Shown here: positions 1 through 6,794 of the stretch, piece by piece
Layout of the letters: each line of letters begins with the position of its first letter
Position numbering within the stretch: position 1 is the stretch's first letter
Origin: Actinomycetota bacterium
GTDB lineage: Bacteria > Actinomycetota > Acidimicrobiia > Acidimicrobiales > Ilumatobacteraceae
Length of the DNA: 14,924 bases
Reading direction: 5' to 3'
Assembly: GCA_026393655.1 (NCBI GenBank)
Contig: JAPKZT010000270.1
Coordinates: 1 to 14,924, forward strand
Translations under genes and position numbers: made by a program
The notes under the pieces: generated by a model
What the model was told of the DNA's origin: nothing
Database searches by the model: none
The model's input: only the letters and a program-made list of their open reading frames with translations

Positions 1-347
1 AGCGGCAAATGTTCGGCGAGTTGCACACATCGATCAGCAGTTCGTCGGTCTTGCCAAACTATTGCGTTGCCGTATGGCTTACCTGTTTGCTTGTTCCAGG
101 CAACGATTGTTTCGCGTTGATTTGTGATTCCGATTGCGGTGATTGTTTGGGTTATTTGCTGGGTGACGTCCTGCAATGTGGTGAGTACTGCTTGCCAAAT
201 TTCTTGCGCATCGTGTTCGACCCAACCTGGTTGCGGAAAGTATTGAGTAAATTCACGATACGACGAAATCGATTTTGAACCATCTGAAAAAACTGCACGA
301 GACCGCACACCAGTTGTTCCTGCATCAATGGCGATTACGACGCTCAT
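1..347 (-). CDS. glpK: Glycerol kinase, N-terminal part (cut by window edge)
   Basis: This is the first 115 codons of a glycerol kinase, which phosphorylates glycerol to sn-glycerol 3-phosphate with ATP in the cytoplasm; the rest lies left of the window. The translation opens MSVVIAIDAGTTGVRSRAV, the phosphate-binding start of the FGGY/actin-like ATPase fold. It continues with FTQYFPQPGWVEHD, ITAIGITNQRET and GNAIVWQDRRTAD, which closely follow the GlpK pattern, including the glycerol-contacting RE of NQRET. The ATG at 347-345 fits the usual GlpK start a few residues before the IDAGTT motif. I see no Shine-Dalgarno, and the gap to the upstream phosphatase stop is only 43 bp and AT-rich. It may be read through from that gene or start from its own near-leaderless promoter. 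GlpK identity is well supported; a related FGGY kinase is the alternative. Confidence 0.93.
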   Translation of the reverse strand, partial: MSVVIAIDAGTTGVRSRAVFSDGSKSISSYREFTQYFPQPGWVEHDAQEIWQAVLTTLQDVTQQITQTITAIGITNQRETIVAWNKQTGKPYGNAIVWQDRRTADRCVQLAEHLP

Positions 348-390
348 GGTTTTATATGTAATAAATAATTTTTTGTTGGCTCAACAGCAT

Positions 391-1179
391 TTAGTTGACT
401 TCGCAAACCAAATCACTCAATGCTTCAAAAATTTTCGGGCATGCAATCATGATCTCGGCTGGGCTTGAAATGCCGCCGTGAAAATCACCACTGCGCGCAC
501 CAGCCTCGATTGCTATTAGTTCTGCCGCTGCGATATCCCAAGAATGTAGATTTTCTTCAAAATACGCGTCAACTCTGCCACATGCAACGAAACATATATC
601 AACGCTGGCTGCTCCAAGCCGACGAATATCGCGCACTTTGTGAATAAAAGTTGAGACCCGCTTTGATTGAACGGTCCGATGTTCTGGCGAATAACTAAAT
701 CCTGTGCAGACCAATGCTTTTGAGATGTCTGTTATTTCGTTGCATCGAATTTGTTCGCCATTCAAAAATGCCCCGCCGCCACGAGTCGCTGAAAATATTT
801 CGTCAAGCGCAGGTATATATACGACACCAACAAGTGGGCTCTTTTCATCGCTAATACCAATAGACACGCTCCAACTCGGTAAGGCATATAGAAAATTAGT
901 TGTGCCATCGATTGGGTCAATACACCATGTGTAATTGCTGGTGCCAGAGTGCGAACCACCCTCTTCGCCGATAATTGAGTCATCGGGGCGGCGAGAACGA
1001 ATTTCATTGACGATGTACTTTTCTGTTGCCTTATCAAATTCGGTAACCATGTCGGTGCTGGTTGTTTTAGTTTGGACGTCTTTCAAACCGGCACGACGAC
1101 CTGCATACGCTCGCTTGCCGCCGGTCACCGCTAGTTCGGTACAGATTTCAAGAAGAAGTGCTGTGTTAGAGCTAATCAT
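391..1179 (-). CDS. Inositol monophosphatase family phosphatase
   Basis: A 262-residue cytoplasmic Mg2+-dependent sugar/inositol phosphatase of the IMPase superfamily. Both family motifs are present. GEE at 71-73 and DPIDGTTNF at 88-96 supply the metal ligands (E72 or E73, D88, D91). WDIAAAE at 214-220 gives the third acidic ligand, D215. RRLGAASVD (about 186-194) and GRVDAYFE are also typical. Length is normal for a SuhB/IMPase single-domain enzyme. The substrate cannot be fixed from sequence: inositol 1-phosphate, histidinol phosphate (HisN-type) or another sugar phosphate are all possible, so no symbol is given. The ATG start overlaps the stop of the upstream 91-residue membrane-protein gene by 4 nt (ATGA on the minus strand), which indicates translational coupling. 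glpK follows 43 bp downstream. Confidence 0.92.
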   Translation of the reverse strand: MISSNTALLLEICTELAVTGGKRAYAGRRAGLKDVQTKTTSTDMVTEFDKATEKYIVNEIRSRRPDDSIIGEEGGSHSGTSNYTWCIDPIDGTTNFLYALPSWSVSIGISDEKSPLVGVVYIPALDEIFSATRGGGAFLNGEQIRCNEITDISKALVCTGFSYSPEHRTVQSKRVSTFIHKVRDIRRLGAASVDICFVACGRVDAYFEENLHSWDIAAAELIAIEAGARSGDFHGGISSPAEIMIACPKIFEALSDLVCEVN

Positions 1180-1451
1180 TTGTGACCATCAAGTTCTCGC
1201 CATTCGCCGACTGCTCGCAATACAAGCACGACAACAACGCTCATTCCTGCTGCACTGATCACGGCACCAGATACGAGGCCAATCGAGTTCGGCACATCGC
1301 ATGATCCTTGACACTGCAAATCAATTAGAGAAAACCCAATTAGTGCGCCGGCGAAACCAGCTATCAGAATTCCGATGAAGGCGGTAACTCGCGCACCAAC
1401 CGAAGGCAGTGCCGAAAGTGCGCGAGCATCACTGTCATGTGTGGCAATCAT
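1176..1451 (-). CDS. Small two-helix membrane protein of unknown function
   Basis: A 91-residue protein I do not recognise. It has a polar N-terminus, two predicted hydrophobic helices (about residues 20-44 and 57-79) and a short charged tail. A loop carries two cysteines, C47 and C51 (CQGSC), which could form a disulfide if the loop is outside the membrane. No signal peptidase site or lipobox is evident. The chosen ATG is the first in frame after the divergent gap; AAGG sits directly against it, too close for a standard ribosome site, so the start is uncertain. The stop overlaps the start of the phosphatase gene by ATGA, which is the best evidence that it is a real translated gene. It is the first gene of a minus-strand unit divergent from dinB. 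Confidence 0.7.
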   Translation of the reverse strand: MIATHDSDARALSALPSVGARVTAFIGILIAGFAGALIGFSLIDLQCQGSCDVPNSIGLVSGAVISAAGMSVVVVLVLRAVGEWRELDGHK

Positions 1452-1507
1452 CCTTAGAAGCGTAGGTTCACGAACTCAAGTTGCGATGCATGGCTAGCGT
1501 TTGATTT

Positions 1508-2791
1508 GTGGGTGCTCGCCAAAGTTCTGATTTCCGAACGATTTTGCATGTGGATATGGACATGTTTTATGTTGCAGTTGAATTACGTCGCAATCCGCAT
1601 CTTGTTGGTAAGCCGGTAGTTGTCGGTGGCGATGGTTCGCGCGGCGTTGTCGCTGCAGCATCGTATGAAGCCCGAAGATTTGGTGTTTTTTCGGCGATGT
1701 CGTCGTCGCAGGCAAAACGACTTTGCCCGCAAGCGATATTCTTGCCGGGCGATCACGATCATTATTCGGATGTCAGCGCTGAAGTATTTCAAGTCTTCAA
1801 CGAGTTCACACCGTTAGTCGAAGGATTATCACTTGATGAGGCGTTTCTAGATGTTTCAGGTTCGTTGCGACTTTTTGGTTCTGGCCCAACAATTGCTCAT
1901 GAAGTCAGGCGTCGCGTTGCCGAAGTCACTCAATTAACTTGCAGCGTTGGCATTGCGCCGAATAAGTTTTTGGCAAAACTTGCATCTGTTGTTGCAAAGC
2001 CAAAGGCGTCACGACAAGGAGTTGTCGCAGGACATGGAGTTTATGAAGTCGTGCCGACTCGCGAACTTGAGTTCTTGTATCCGCTCGAAGTCGACGCGCT
2101 CTGGGGTGTCGGGCCAGTGACGCTTAAAAAACTTCAAGGCCTCGGAATCAAAACAGTTGGAGATCTTGCAGTATTCGACTTAAAAGTATTGATTGCAGTT
2201 CTCGGTGATTCGCAAGGGCGTCATCTGGCGATGCTTGCACAAGGTGTTGATGATCGAGGTGTTGAACCTGATCGCGATGCCAAATCAATCGGACACGAAG
2301 AGACTTTTTCGAGCGACATCACGGAATTCGAGAATGCACATGATCATCTTGTGAGGCTTGCAGATTCTGTGGCTGCACGATGTCGTAATTCTGGTGTTGG
2401 TGCACGAACGATTTCGCTGAAAATTAAATACTCTGATTTTCAGTTGGTGACAAGATCTATAAGTGTCGAAATGCCGATCTCGACGGCTCCTGCGATGGTT
2501 CGATTGCTTGAGCCGTTGTTGCGAAGTATCGACTTGAAAGCCGGTATTCGACTGATCGGTGTTAGTGCGAGAAATCTTGTTGCCCCCGAACAGCAAATGA
2601 GTTTGTTCGACATGTCTTCCGGCGATGAATCTGCCAATAATTTAGATGCAGCCTGGAGCACCACTACGTCGGCAATCGATGAGATTCGCGATCGGTTCGG
2701 TGATTCGGCGATAAAACCTGCCAGCACACTTGGTCAAGAGCGTGACCCAAGTTCTTCAAAGTGGGGCCCTAGCGACCCTAAATCGCAATAA
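1508..2791 (+). CDS. dinB: DNA polymerase IV (Y-family translesion polymerase)
   Basis: A 427-residue Y-family polymerase that copies past damaged template bases. The palm motif HVDMDMFYVAVE places a metal ligand at D16 and the likely steric-gate residue at Y21. SLDEAFLDVSG gives the catalytic pair D110/E111. CSVGIAPNKFLAKLAS (145-160) is the family signature, and WGVGPVTLKKLQGLGI (199-214) is the helix-hairpin-helix of the thumb. The little-finger domain spans roughly 255-360. QQMSLF (362-367) fits the beta-clamp binding pentapeptide. A hydrophilic tail of about 60 residues follows and matches nothing I recognise. GTG at 1508 is the first possible start, because an in-frame TGA lies at 1502-1504. 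No clear Shine-Dalgarno is seen, so a near-leaderless message is possible. No LexA box of the standard actinobacterial form is visible upstream. Confidence 0.95.
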   Translation: MGARQSSDFRTILHVDMDMFYVAVELRRNPHLVGKPVVVGGDGSRGVVAAASYEARRFGVFSAMSSSQAKRLCPQAIFLPGDHDHYSDVSAEVFQVFNEFTPLVEGLSLDEAFLDVSGSLRLFGSGPTIAHEVRRRVAEVTQLTCSVGIAPNKFLAKLASVVAKPKASRQGVVAGHGVYEVVPTRELEFLYPLEVDALWGVGPVTLKKLQGLGIKTVGDLAVFDLKVLIAVLGDSQGRHLAMLAQGVDDRGVEPDRDAKSIGHEETFSSDITEFENAHDHLVRLADSVAARCRNSGVGARTISLKIKYSDFQLVTRSISVEMPISTAPAMVRLLEPLLRSIDLKAGIRLIGVSARNLVAPEQQMSLFDMSSGDESANNLDAAWSTTTSAIDEIRDRFGDSAIKPASTLGQERDPSSSKWGPSDPKSQ

Positions 2792-2857
2792 ACCTCACCT
2801 ACAATCGGGGTAGAGATTTATCATATAAACGAATCACAAAGCGACAGTGGAGGTCAT

Positions 2858-3211
2858 GTGCCGTTATCCGACAATGAACGACAAATTCTTGCGCAAATTG
2901 AGCACGATCTTAAAGAAGATGAGAAATTCGCTCAAGCTGTTTCTTCCAAAGGTCTGTACCGACATTCGGCACGTACCGCATGGTGGGCAGGTATCGGCAT
3001 CGTCGTCTCAATGGTTTTTACAATTCTTGGTCTGCAAGTTCATTTTGCTCTTGCGTTTGTCGGCTTTCTAGCAATGCTTGCGTGTGCATTAATTGTTGAG
3101 CGTCAATTGCGTGCAATGTCAAAAGTTGGTCTGGCAGATGTCACTGAATCTTTGCGAGCATCTCGCGTAAATGCCCAACGGATGCGTGAAAAGTTTACGC
3201 GCGAGCGCTAA
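2858..3211 (+). CDS. DUF3040 family membrane protein
   Basis: A 117-residue member of DUF3040, a small actinobacterial membrane family commonly found near dinB and mraZ; its function is unknown. The diagnostic N-terminus MPLSDNERQILAQIEHDL is followed by DEKFAQAV. Two hydrophobic helices lie at about 41-59 and 63-81, and a basic, probably cytoplasmic, C-terminal tail follows (about 82-117). The GTG start is set by a GGAGG ribosome site at 2849-2853, 4 nt upstream; mraZ has the same spacing. An overlapping ATG at 2856 is in another frame. The 66-bp gap from dinB may hold a promoter (TACAAT at 2800-2805), but I find no convincing -35. Confidence 0.88.
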   Translation: MPLSDNERQILAQIEHDLKEDEKFAQAVSSKGLYRHSARTAWWAGIGIVVSMVFTILGLQVHFALAFVGFLAMLACALIVERQLRAMSKVGLADVTESLRASRVNAQRMREKFTRER

Positions 3212-3223
3212 AGATATTTTCGG

Positions 3224-4084
3224 GTGACTTCGCGCGGTTATTTCGCAGTTGACATCGGTGGTACGAAACTTTCAGTCGGAGTTGTTTCCTTAACCGGCGA
3301 GGTTCTTTCGCACGGGCGCGCCGTCACGCCACAGACAAATGTATGGCAAGCACTAAGTGACTTAATAAAATCGCAACTCGCTTTGACTGATGTTGAACTT
3401 GTTGGTTGTGGGGTCGGATGTGGCGGACCGATGACCCCAGGTGGTGAACTAGTTTCATTTTTGCACATACCAGAATGGCGCGATTTTCCGTTGCGCTCAA
3501 AAATGCAAGAACTTACACAGATGCCCGTTTATATCGATAATGATGCGAAAGCATTAGTGCAAGGTGAAGTTTGGTGCGGTGCCGTAGCCGGCCAAACTGA
3601 TGTCATTGGCATGGTTGTGTCAACTGGTGTTGGTGGTGGAATCATTTCGGGCGGAAAGGTACTTAACGGTCGAATTGGTAATGCTGGCCACATCGGTCAT
3701 GTGATTGTTGAACCCGATGGTCGGTTATGTGCGTGCGGTTCGCACGGTTGTCTTGAGGCGCACGCATCTGGTCGATCTATTGAAGCGATCACCGGCAAAC
3801 CTGCAGCCGAGGCAAGTCTTGATGTGATTCAAAACACGGGTCGACTAGTGGCGCGTGCACTCGTAAGTGTCGGCGCAATTATTGATTTGCGCAGCGCAGT
3901 AATTGCTGGTTCAGTCGCTCTCGGTTTCGGCGACCCATTTTTTGAGGCAGTGCAAAACGAGTTAAATCGCACAGCCAAAATTGCATTTATTCGTGACTTC
4001 ACTGTTTACAGGGCTGGACTCGGTCAGTTATCGCCGCTCGTTGGGGCAGCAGCAGTAGCTCGCAATCTAGGATGTGATTCATGA
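3224..4084 (+). CDS. ROK-family sugar kinase (N-acylmannosamine-kinase-like)
   Basis: A 286-residue ROK-family protein without an N-terminal DNA-binding domain, hence a sugar kinase rather than a repressor. The phosphate-binding motif DIGGTK is at 10-15. IDNDAKA holds the likely catalytic base D107. STGVGGGI (133-140) is the second phosphate loop. The ROK signature is at about 152-180, with zinc ligands H159, C169, C171 and C176 (CACGSHGC). The usual ExGH of glucose-type ROK kinases is HIGH here, with H156 in place of Glu. I recall this HxGH form from NanK-type N-acetylmannosamine kinases and related actinobacterial proteins. A hexosamine-type substrate is therefore plausible but unproven. 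The GTG start lies 12 nt after the DUF3040 stop; no strong ribosome site is seen. The stop overlaps the next gene by ATGA. Confidence 0.87.
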   Translation: MTSRGYFAVDIGGTKLSVGVVSLTGEVLSHGRAVTPQTNVWQALSDLIKSQLALTDVELVGCGVGCGGPMTPGGELVSFLHIPEWRDFPLRSKMQELTQMPVYIDNDAKALVQGEVWCGAVAGQTDVIGMVVSTGVGGGIISGGKVLNGRIGNAGHIGHVIVEPDGRLCACGSHGCLEAHASGRSIEAITGKPAAEASLDVIQNTGRLVARALVSVGAIIDLRSAVIAGSVALGFGDPFFEAVQNELNRTAKIAFIRDFTVYRAGLGQLSPLVGAAAVARNLGCDS

Positions 4085-5301
4085 AACCCGTCTACGAGCC
4101 TCAGGCCGAAGAATATCGCGAAAAGGTTCAAGCATTTTTGGCGGAAAAACTTCCTGCAACTTGGAAGGGTATCGGTTCGCTTGAAGGCAAAGCGGCAGAA
4201 GAATTTATGATGCAGTGGCGACAGGTACTGGCATCGAGCCCATATCTTGCACCAGGTTGGCCCGTTGAATACGGCGGTGGTGGGCTCTCGGCGTTAGAGC
4301 AAGTGATTGTTGCCGAAGAATTTGCTCATGCAGGTGTGCCGACAGGATCGTATAACGATGTATTTGGTATTCAGATGCTTGGCAATACTTTGTTGATCTG
4401 GGGCACCGAAGAACAAAAACGACATTACTTGCCACGAATTATTTCGGGTCAAGATCTTTGGTGTCAGGGATACAGCGAACCAAATGCCGGATCGGATCTC
4501 GGCAACTTTGCGCTCAAGGCAACACTTGACGGTGAACAATTTATATTGAACGGCCAAAAAATTTGGACATCATCTGGTCAACATGCGACACATATTTTTA
4601 CGCTCGCTCGCACAAACCCTGATGCGCCAAAACATAAAGGCATCTCGTTTTTATTGGTCGACATGCGTCAGCCGGGAGTCGAAGTTCGACCGATCAAGAT
4701 GATCTCAGGTGAGAGTGAGTTCAACGAAGTGTTCTACACCGATGCCGTATGTCCGAAAGAAAATGTAATCGGCGGGTTGAATAACGGTTGGGCGGTAGCG
4801 ATGTCGTTACTTGGTTATGAGCGCGGTGAGGCGGCAGCAACATTGTCAATTCGTTTTCAAGCCGAGTTCGATCGACTTCTTGCTCTTGCTCAAGAGCGCG
4901 GTGTTGCAAGTGACCCGAGAATTCGTCAACGCTTAAGCGAGTGCTACGGCCGAGTTCAAATTATGAAGTATCTCGGTTTGCGCACGCTCACAAAGTTTGT
5001 TGCTGGTCATCAGCCAGGTCCAGATGGCGCAATCTCAAAGTTGTATTGGAGTGAGTATCACAAGATAGTGACTGAACTAGCGATGGATATTCTTGGCGCA
5101 GACGGTCTTGTGCCAGTCGGACGCAAACCGATTTCATCGTTTCAGACTGATGATGGCGGCGCGGCAAATAGTTCGATGAGTTGGGCGATGACATTTTTGA
5201 ATGCGCGTGCGGGCACAATTTATGCGGGCTCTTCACAAGTTCAGCGCAATATCATCGGCGAGATGGTGCTTGGATTGCCTAAAGAGCCCAAACCCAACTA
5301 A
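4081..5301 (+). CDS. Acyl-CoA dehydrogenase
   Basis: A 406-residue FAD-dependent acyl-CoA dehydrogenase, which introduces an alpha-beta double bond into an acyl-CoA thioester and passes electrons to ETF. It has the N-terminal helical domain (about 1-120), the beta domain with CQGYSEPNAGSDL (128-140) and GQKIWTSSGQHATH (158-171), and the C-terminal helical domain ending with IYAGSSQVQRNIIGEMVLGLP. The usual C-terminal catalytic Glu of the YEGT motif is replaced by Ala (A382). A Glu at the alternative helix position is present in LLGYERGE (E247), as in isovaleryl-CoA and long-chain dehydrogenases, so activity is likely retained. This resembles mycobacterial FadE proteins; the chain or ring specificity is unknown. 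It overlaps the ROK gene by 4 nt and is followed 3 nt later by a small gene. Confidence 0.93.
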   Translation: MKPVYEPQAEEYREKVQAFLAEKLPATWKGIGSLEGKAAEEFMMQWRQVLASSPYLAPGWPVEYGGGGLSALEQVIVAEEFAHAGVPTGSYNDVFGIQMLGNTLLIWGTEEQKRHYLPRIISGQDLWCQGYSEPNAGSDLGNFALKATLDGEQFILNGQKIWTSSGQHATHIFTLARTNPDAPKHKGISFLLVDMRQPGVEVRPIKMISGESEFNEVFYTDAVCPKENVIGGLNNGWAVAMSLLGYERGEAAATLSIRFQAEFDRLLALAQERGVASDPRIRQRLSECYGRVQIMKYLGLRTLTKFVAGHQPGPDGAISKLYWSEYHKIVTELAMDILGADGLVPVGRKPISSFQTDDGGAANSSMSWAMTFLNARAGTIYAGSSQVQRNIIGEMVLGLPKEPKPN

Positions 5302-5304
5302 CTA

Positions 5305-5562
5305 ATGAAAGTTATATCGGGCATGCGGTCAGGTGCGTCGATTGTTATTGCAGTGTTTTGTCGGCCAAGTCTATGGATCACAGCCTTAACACAATTAATT
5401 CGTTTGACGCCAAGGCGATGGTGGGCTCAAGCGCCGTTTTTGCCGGTGCCGACACGTGAATACATTCGTTTTCGAGTCTTGACACAGTACGGCGAGCGCG
5501 GTCACACATTAGAAGTAGCCGATGTCTTGAGTTATTTGCGTTGGCTGAAAGAGTTGCAATGA
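5305..5562 (+). CDS. Small conserved-looking protein, function unknown
   Basis: An 85-residue protein with a mildly hydrophobic N-terminus and then RPSLW, TPRRWW, PFLPVPTREYIRFRVLTQYG and a C-terminal LSYLRWLKEL. I recall similar short actinobacterial proteins (RPxLWxTAL ... WW ... PFLPxPxxxYxRFR pattern), often beside HNH endonuclease genes. I know no function for them. The fit to this pattern, plus tight packing (3 nt after the acyl-CoA dehydrogenase stop and a 4-nt ATGA overlap with the HNH gene), supports it as real. ATG at 5305 is used; ATG at 5323 is a possible shorter start. No good ribosome site separates them, so translation probably depends on coupling. Confidence 0.72.
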   Translation: MKVISGMRSGASIVIAVFCRPSLWITALTQLIRLTPRRWWAQAPFLPVPTREYIRFRVLTQYGERGHTLEVADVLSYLRWLKELQ

Positions 5563-6056
5563 GAAGTGCGCTAGTACTCAATGCAACTTTTGAACCTCTC
5601 TCAATTGTTCCTGCGCGCCGCGCGATTTGCTTGGTGCTCTCAGACAAAGCCGAAATAGTTGAAAACGACGGAACACAAATTCATGCTGAAACTTTTGTGA
5701 TGCCAGGACCATTAGTTATCAGACTGCGATATGTCGTTAAAGTGCCATATCATCGACGCACTGCAATGTCGAGGCGGGCGATATTCGCGCGAGATAATCA
5801 TTGCTGTCAATATTGTGGCGCATTCGCCGACAGCATTGATCATGTCATGCCGCGGTCTCGAGGTGGCAAGCATGTTTGGGAGAACGTCACCGCTGCGTGT
5901 CGAGGTTGTAATCTAAAAAAACGAGACCGGACTCCTGATGAAGCAGGAATGATGCTGGCAAATAAACCGCATACACCGCGCGAACTTGCGTGGATAACCG
6001 TATCAGTAGGCAGAATTCCTGAAGCGTGGAAACAGTATCTCGCATACGCGTCATAA
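5559..6056 (+). CDS. HNH endonuclease domain protein
   Basis: A 165-residue stand-alone HNH protein. The N-terminus, ALVLNATFEPLSIVPARRA, is typical of the free-standing bacterial family. The nuclease core has a zinc knuckle CQYC (C83, C86) and ACRGCN (C114, C117). The beta-beta-alpha metal motif IDHVMPRSRGG contains H95, followed by WENV and N118. Family members are predicted Mg2+-dependent nucleases; the biological role of this housekeeping-like type is not established, and nothing here suggests a restriction or phage system. The ATG at 5559 is preferred over an upstream in-frame TTG at 5541 because it forms an ATGA overlap with the preceding stop and yields the standard N-terminus. Confidence 0.9.
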   Translation: MRSALVLNATFEPLSIVPARRAICLVLSDKAEIVENDGTQIHAETFVMPGPLVIRLRYVVKVPYHRRTAMSRRAIFARDNHCCQYCGAFADSIDHVMPRSRGGKHVWENVTAACRGCNLKKRDRTPDEAGMMLANKPHTPRELAWITVSVGRIPEAWKQYLAYAS

Positions 6057-6089
6057 AGTTTTTATAGAAGCTTTCTTAGAAATTCACTG

Positions 6090-6200
6090 ATGAAGTCTTG
6101 GCAGATACAACACATTCGCGACTCGGCTGAGTCGGTGCACTCTCGAGAGTTGCCCGCAGAGCGATCAATCTGGCGCGCTTCAATCTCTGAGTCTGCATGA
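6090..6200 (+). pseudogene. Detached N-terminal fragment of lipoate/biotin-ligase-family gene
   Basis: ATG at 6090 opens a 36-codon frame whose product starts MKSWQIQHIRDSAESVHSR and ends SISESA before TGA at 6198-6200. This resembles the N-terminus I associate with the actinobacterial lipoate-protein-ligase-like family (W at the start, then a GSA..xH helix, then a strand leading into an LVLGSTQ motif). The LVLGSTQ segment is missing. The rest of the protein continues in a different frame from 6205. About 20 residues, or roughly 50-60 bp, appear lost at 6198-6204, so one gene seems to have been broken in two. A sequencing or assembly error is the main alternative. Confidence 0.5.
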
Positions 6201-6204
6201 TCGG

Positions 6205-6714
6205 GTGAGCGTTGTTCGCCGACGTAGTGGTGGTGGTGTCGTTTTTCTTGGCGTCAATAATCACTTATGGATCGATCTTGTGATTCAGCGTGATGATGTT
6301 TTATGGAGCGACGATATTGGAAGATCAATGTGGTGGGTTGGAGAGTTGTGGGCCGCTGCGCTTGCTGAAAATGATGTTGCTTCGCGTGATCAATTAATTG
6401 TTCACCGTGGCGGTCTTGAGCGAAATGAAATTTCAGATTTAGTTTGTTTTGCCGGGCTTGGGCCAGGCGAAGTGACACTGCATGGCAAAAAATTGGTGGG
6501 AATTTCTCAGCGACGGACTAGAGAGATGGCAAGGTTTCAATGCGTGTTACACAGCCGCTGGTCGGTCGAGGCTTACGAAAAATATTTAGATTTTGAAAAA
6601 CTATCTGGCACCACAAATATCATCGGATCGGACTTCAGCTCAATTCAAACAGGGGTTTCGGGCGGCCTTAATGAGATCGCCAATTCGTTGATCGTTTTGG
6701 CTGAATCGCTCTAG
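6205..6714 (+). CDS. Lipoate/biotin protein ligase-family protein, 5'-truncated frame
   Basis: A 169-residue frame starting at GTG 6205 that encodes most of a BPL/LplA-type catalytic domain. It opens VSVVRRRSGGGVVFL, the RRxxGGG adenylate-binding loop of this fold. HLWIDLV, GRSMWW and LVCFAGLGPGEVTLHGKKLVGISQRRT follow; the last contains the GxKxxGxxQ-type motif with the conserved lysine. Such proteins attach lipoate or octanoate to E2/H proteins, though this actinobacterial branch is uncharacterised to my knowledge. The first strand and its LGxxQ motif, normally about 20 residues before RRRSGGG, are absent. Matching N-terminal sequence lies upstream in another frame (6090-6200). The gene is thus likely inactive or misassembled. 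No ribosome site precedes the GTG. It ends the cluster before the mraZ promoter region. Confidence 0.62.
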   Translation: MSVVRRRSGGGVVFLGVNNHLWIDLVIQRDDVLWSDDIGRSMWWVGELWAAALAENDVASRDQLIVHRGGLERNEISDLVCFAGLGPGEVTLHGKKLVGISQRRTREMARFQCVLHSRWSVEAYEKYLDFEKLSGTTNIIGSDFSSIQTGVSGGLNEIANSLIVLAESL

Positions 6715-6741
6715 CTAGCTGACTAGCTAAATAGCTAGCTA
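6711..6741 (+). repeat. CTAG-rich inverted repeat at end of ligase-like gene
   Basis: TAGCTAGCT (6712-6720) and AGCTAGCTA (6733-6741) form a 9-bp inverted repeat with a 12-nt loop that itself contains another CTAGCT. The stem begins with the stop codon of the ligase-like frame, and stop codons occur in all three frames. An A-run follows rather than a T-run, so it does not look like a standard plus-strand intrinsic terminator. It separates the upstream unit from the mraZ promoter. Confidence 0.6.
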
Positions 6742-6749
6742 AAAAATTA

Positions 6750-6777
6750 TTAACCAGTGTTTTTCGGGATGTATAGT
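6750..6777 (+). promoter_or_regulatory. Candidate mraZ (dcw) promoter
   Basis: TTAACC (6750-6755) and TATAGT (6772-6777) are separated by 16 bp and resemble a housekeeping sigma-factor promoter. Transcription would start near 6784, just upstream of the MraZ boxes, so a bound MraZ could block the polymerase. In E. coli the MraZ boxes also lie close to the promoter. A second -10-like TATACT at 6841-6846 abuts the last box but lacks a recognisable -35. Confidence 0.45.
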
Positions 6778-6794
6778 CTTACGCGCAAAAATTA

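Noticed and set aside
9..278. 89-codon plus-strand frame at the left edge
   Set aside because: It is antisense to the clearly recognisable glycerol kinase coding sequence.
372..390. Hairpin TGTTG/CAACA between the phosphatase and glpK genes as a terminator
   Set aside because: The stem is only 5 bp, and on the minus-strand transcript it is followed by an A-run, not a U-run.
1465..1480. GTTCACGAAC upstream of dinB as a LexA/SOS box
   Set aside because: The half-sites are GTTC-N2-GAAC, the reverse order and spacing of the known GAAC-N4-GTTC type box, so it does not match.
6198..6205. Programmed +1 frameshift joining the two ligase fragments at the TGA
   Set aside because: A +1 shift would connect the frames but still lack the roughly 20-residue LGxxQ segment, and no recognised slippery site is present; a deletion explains the data better.
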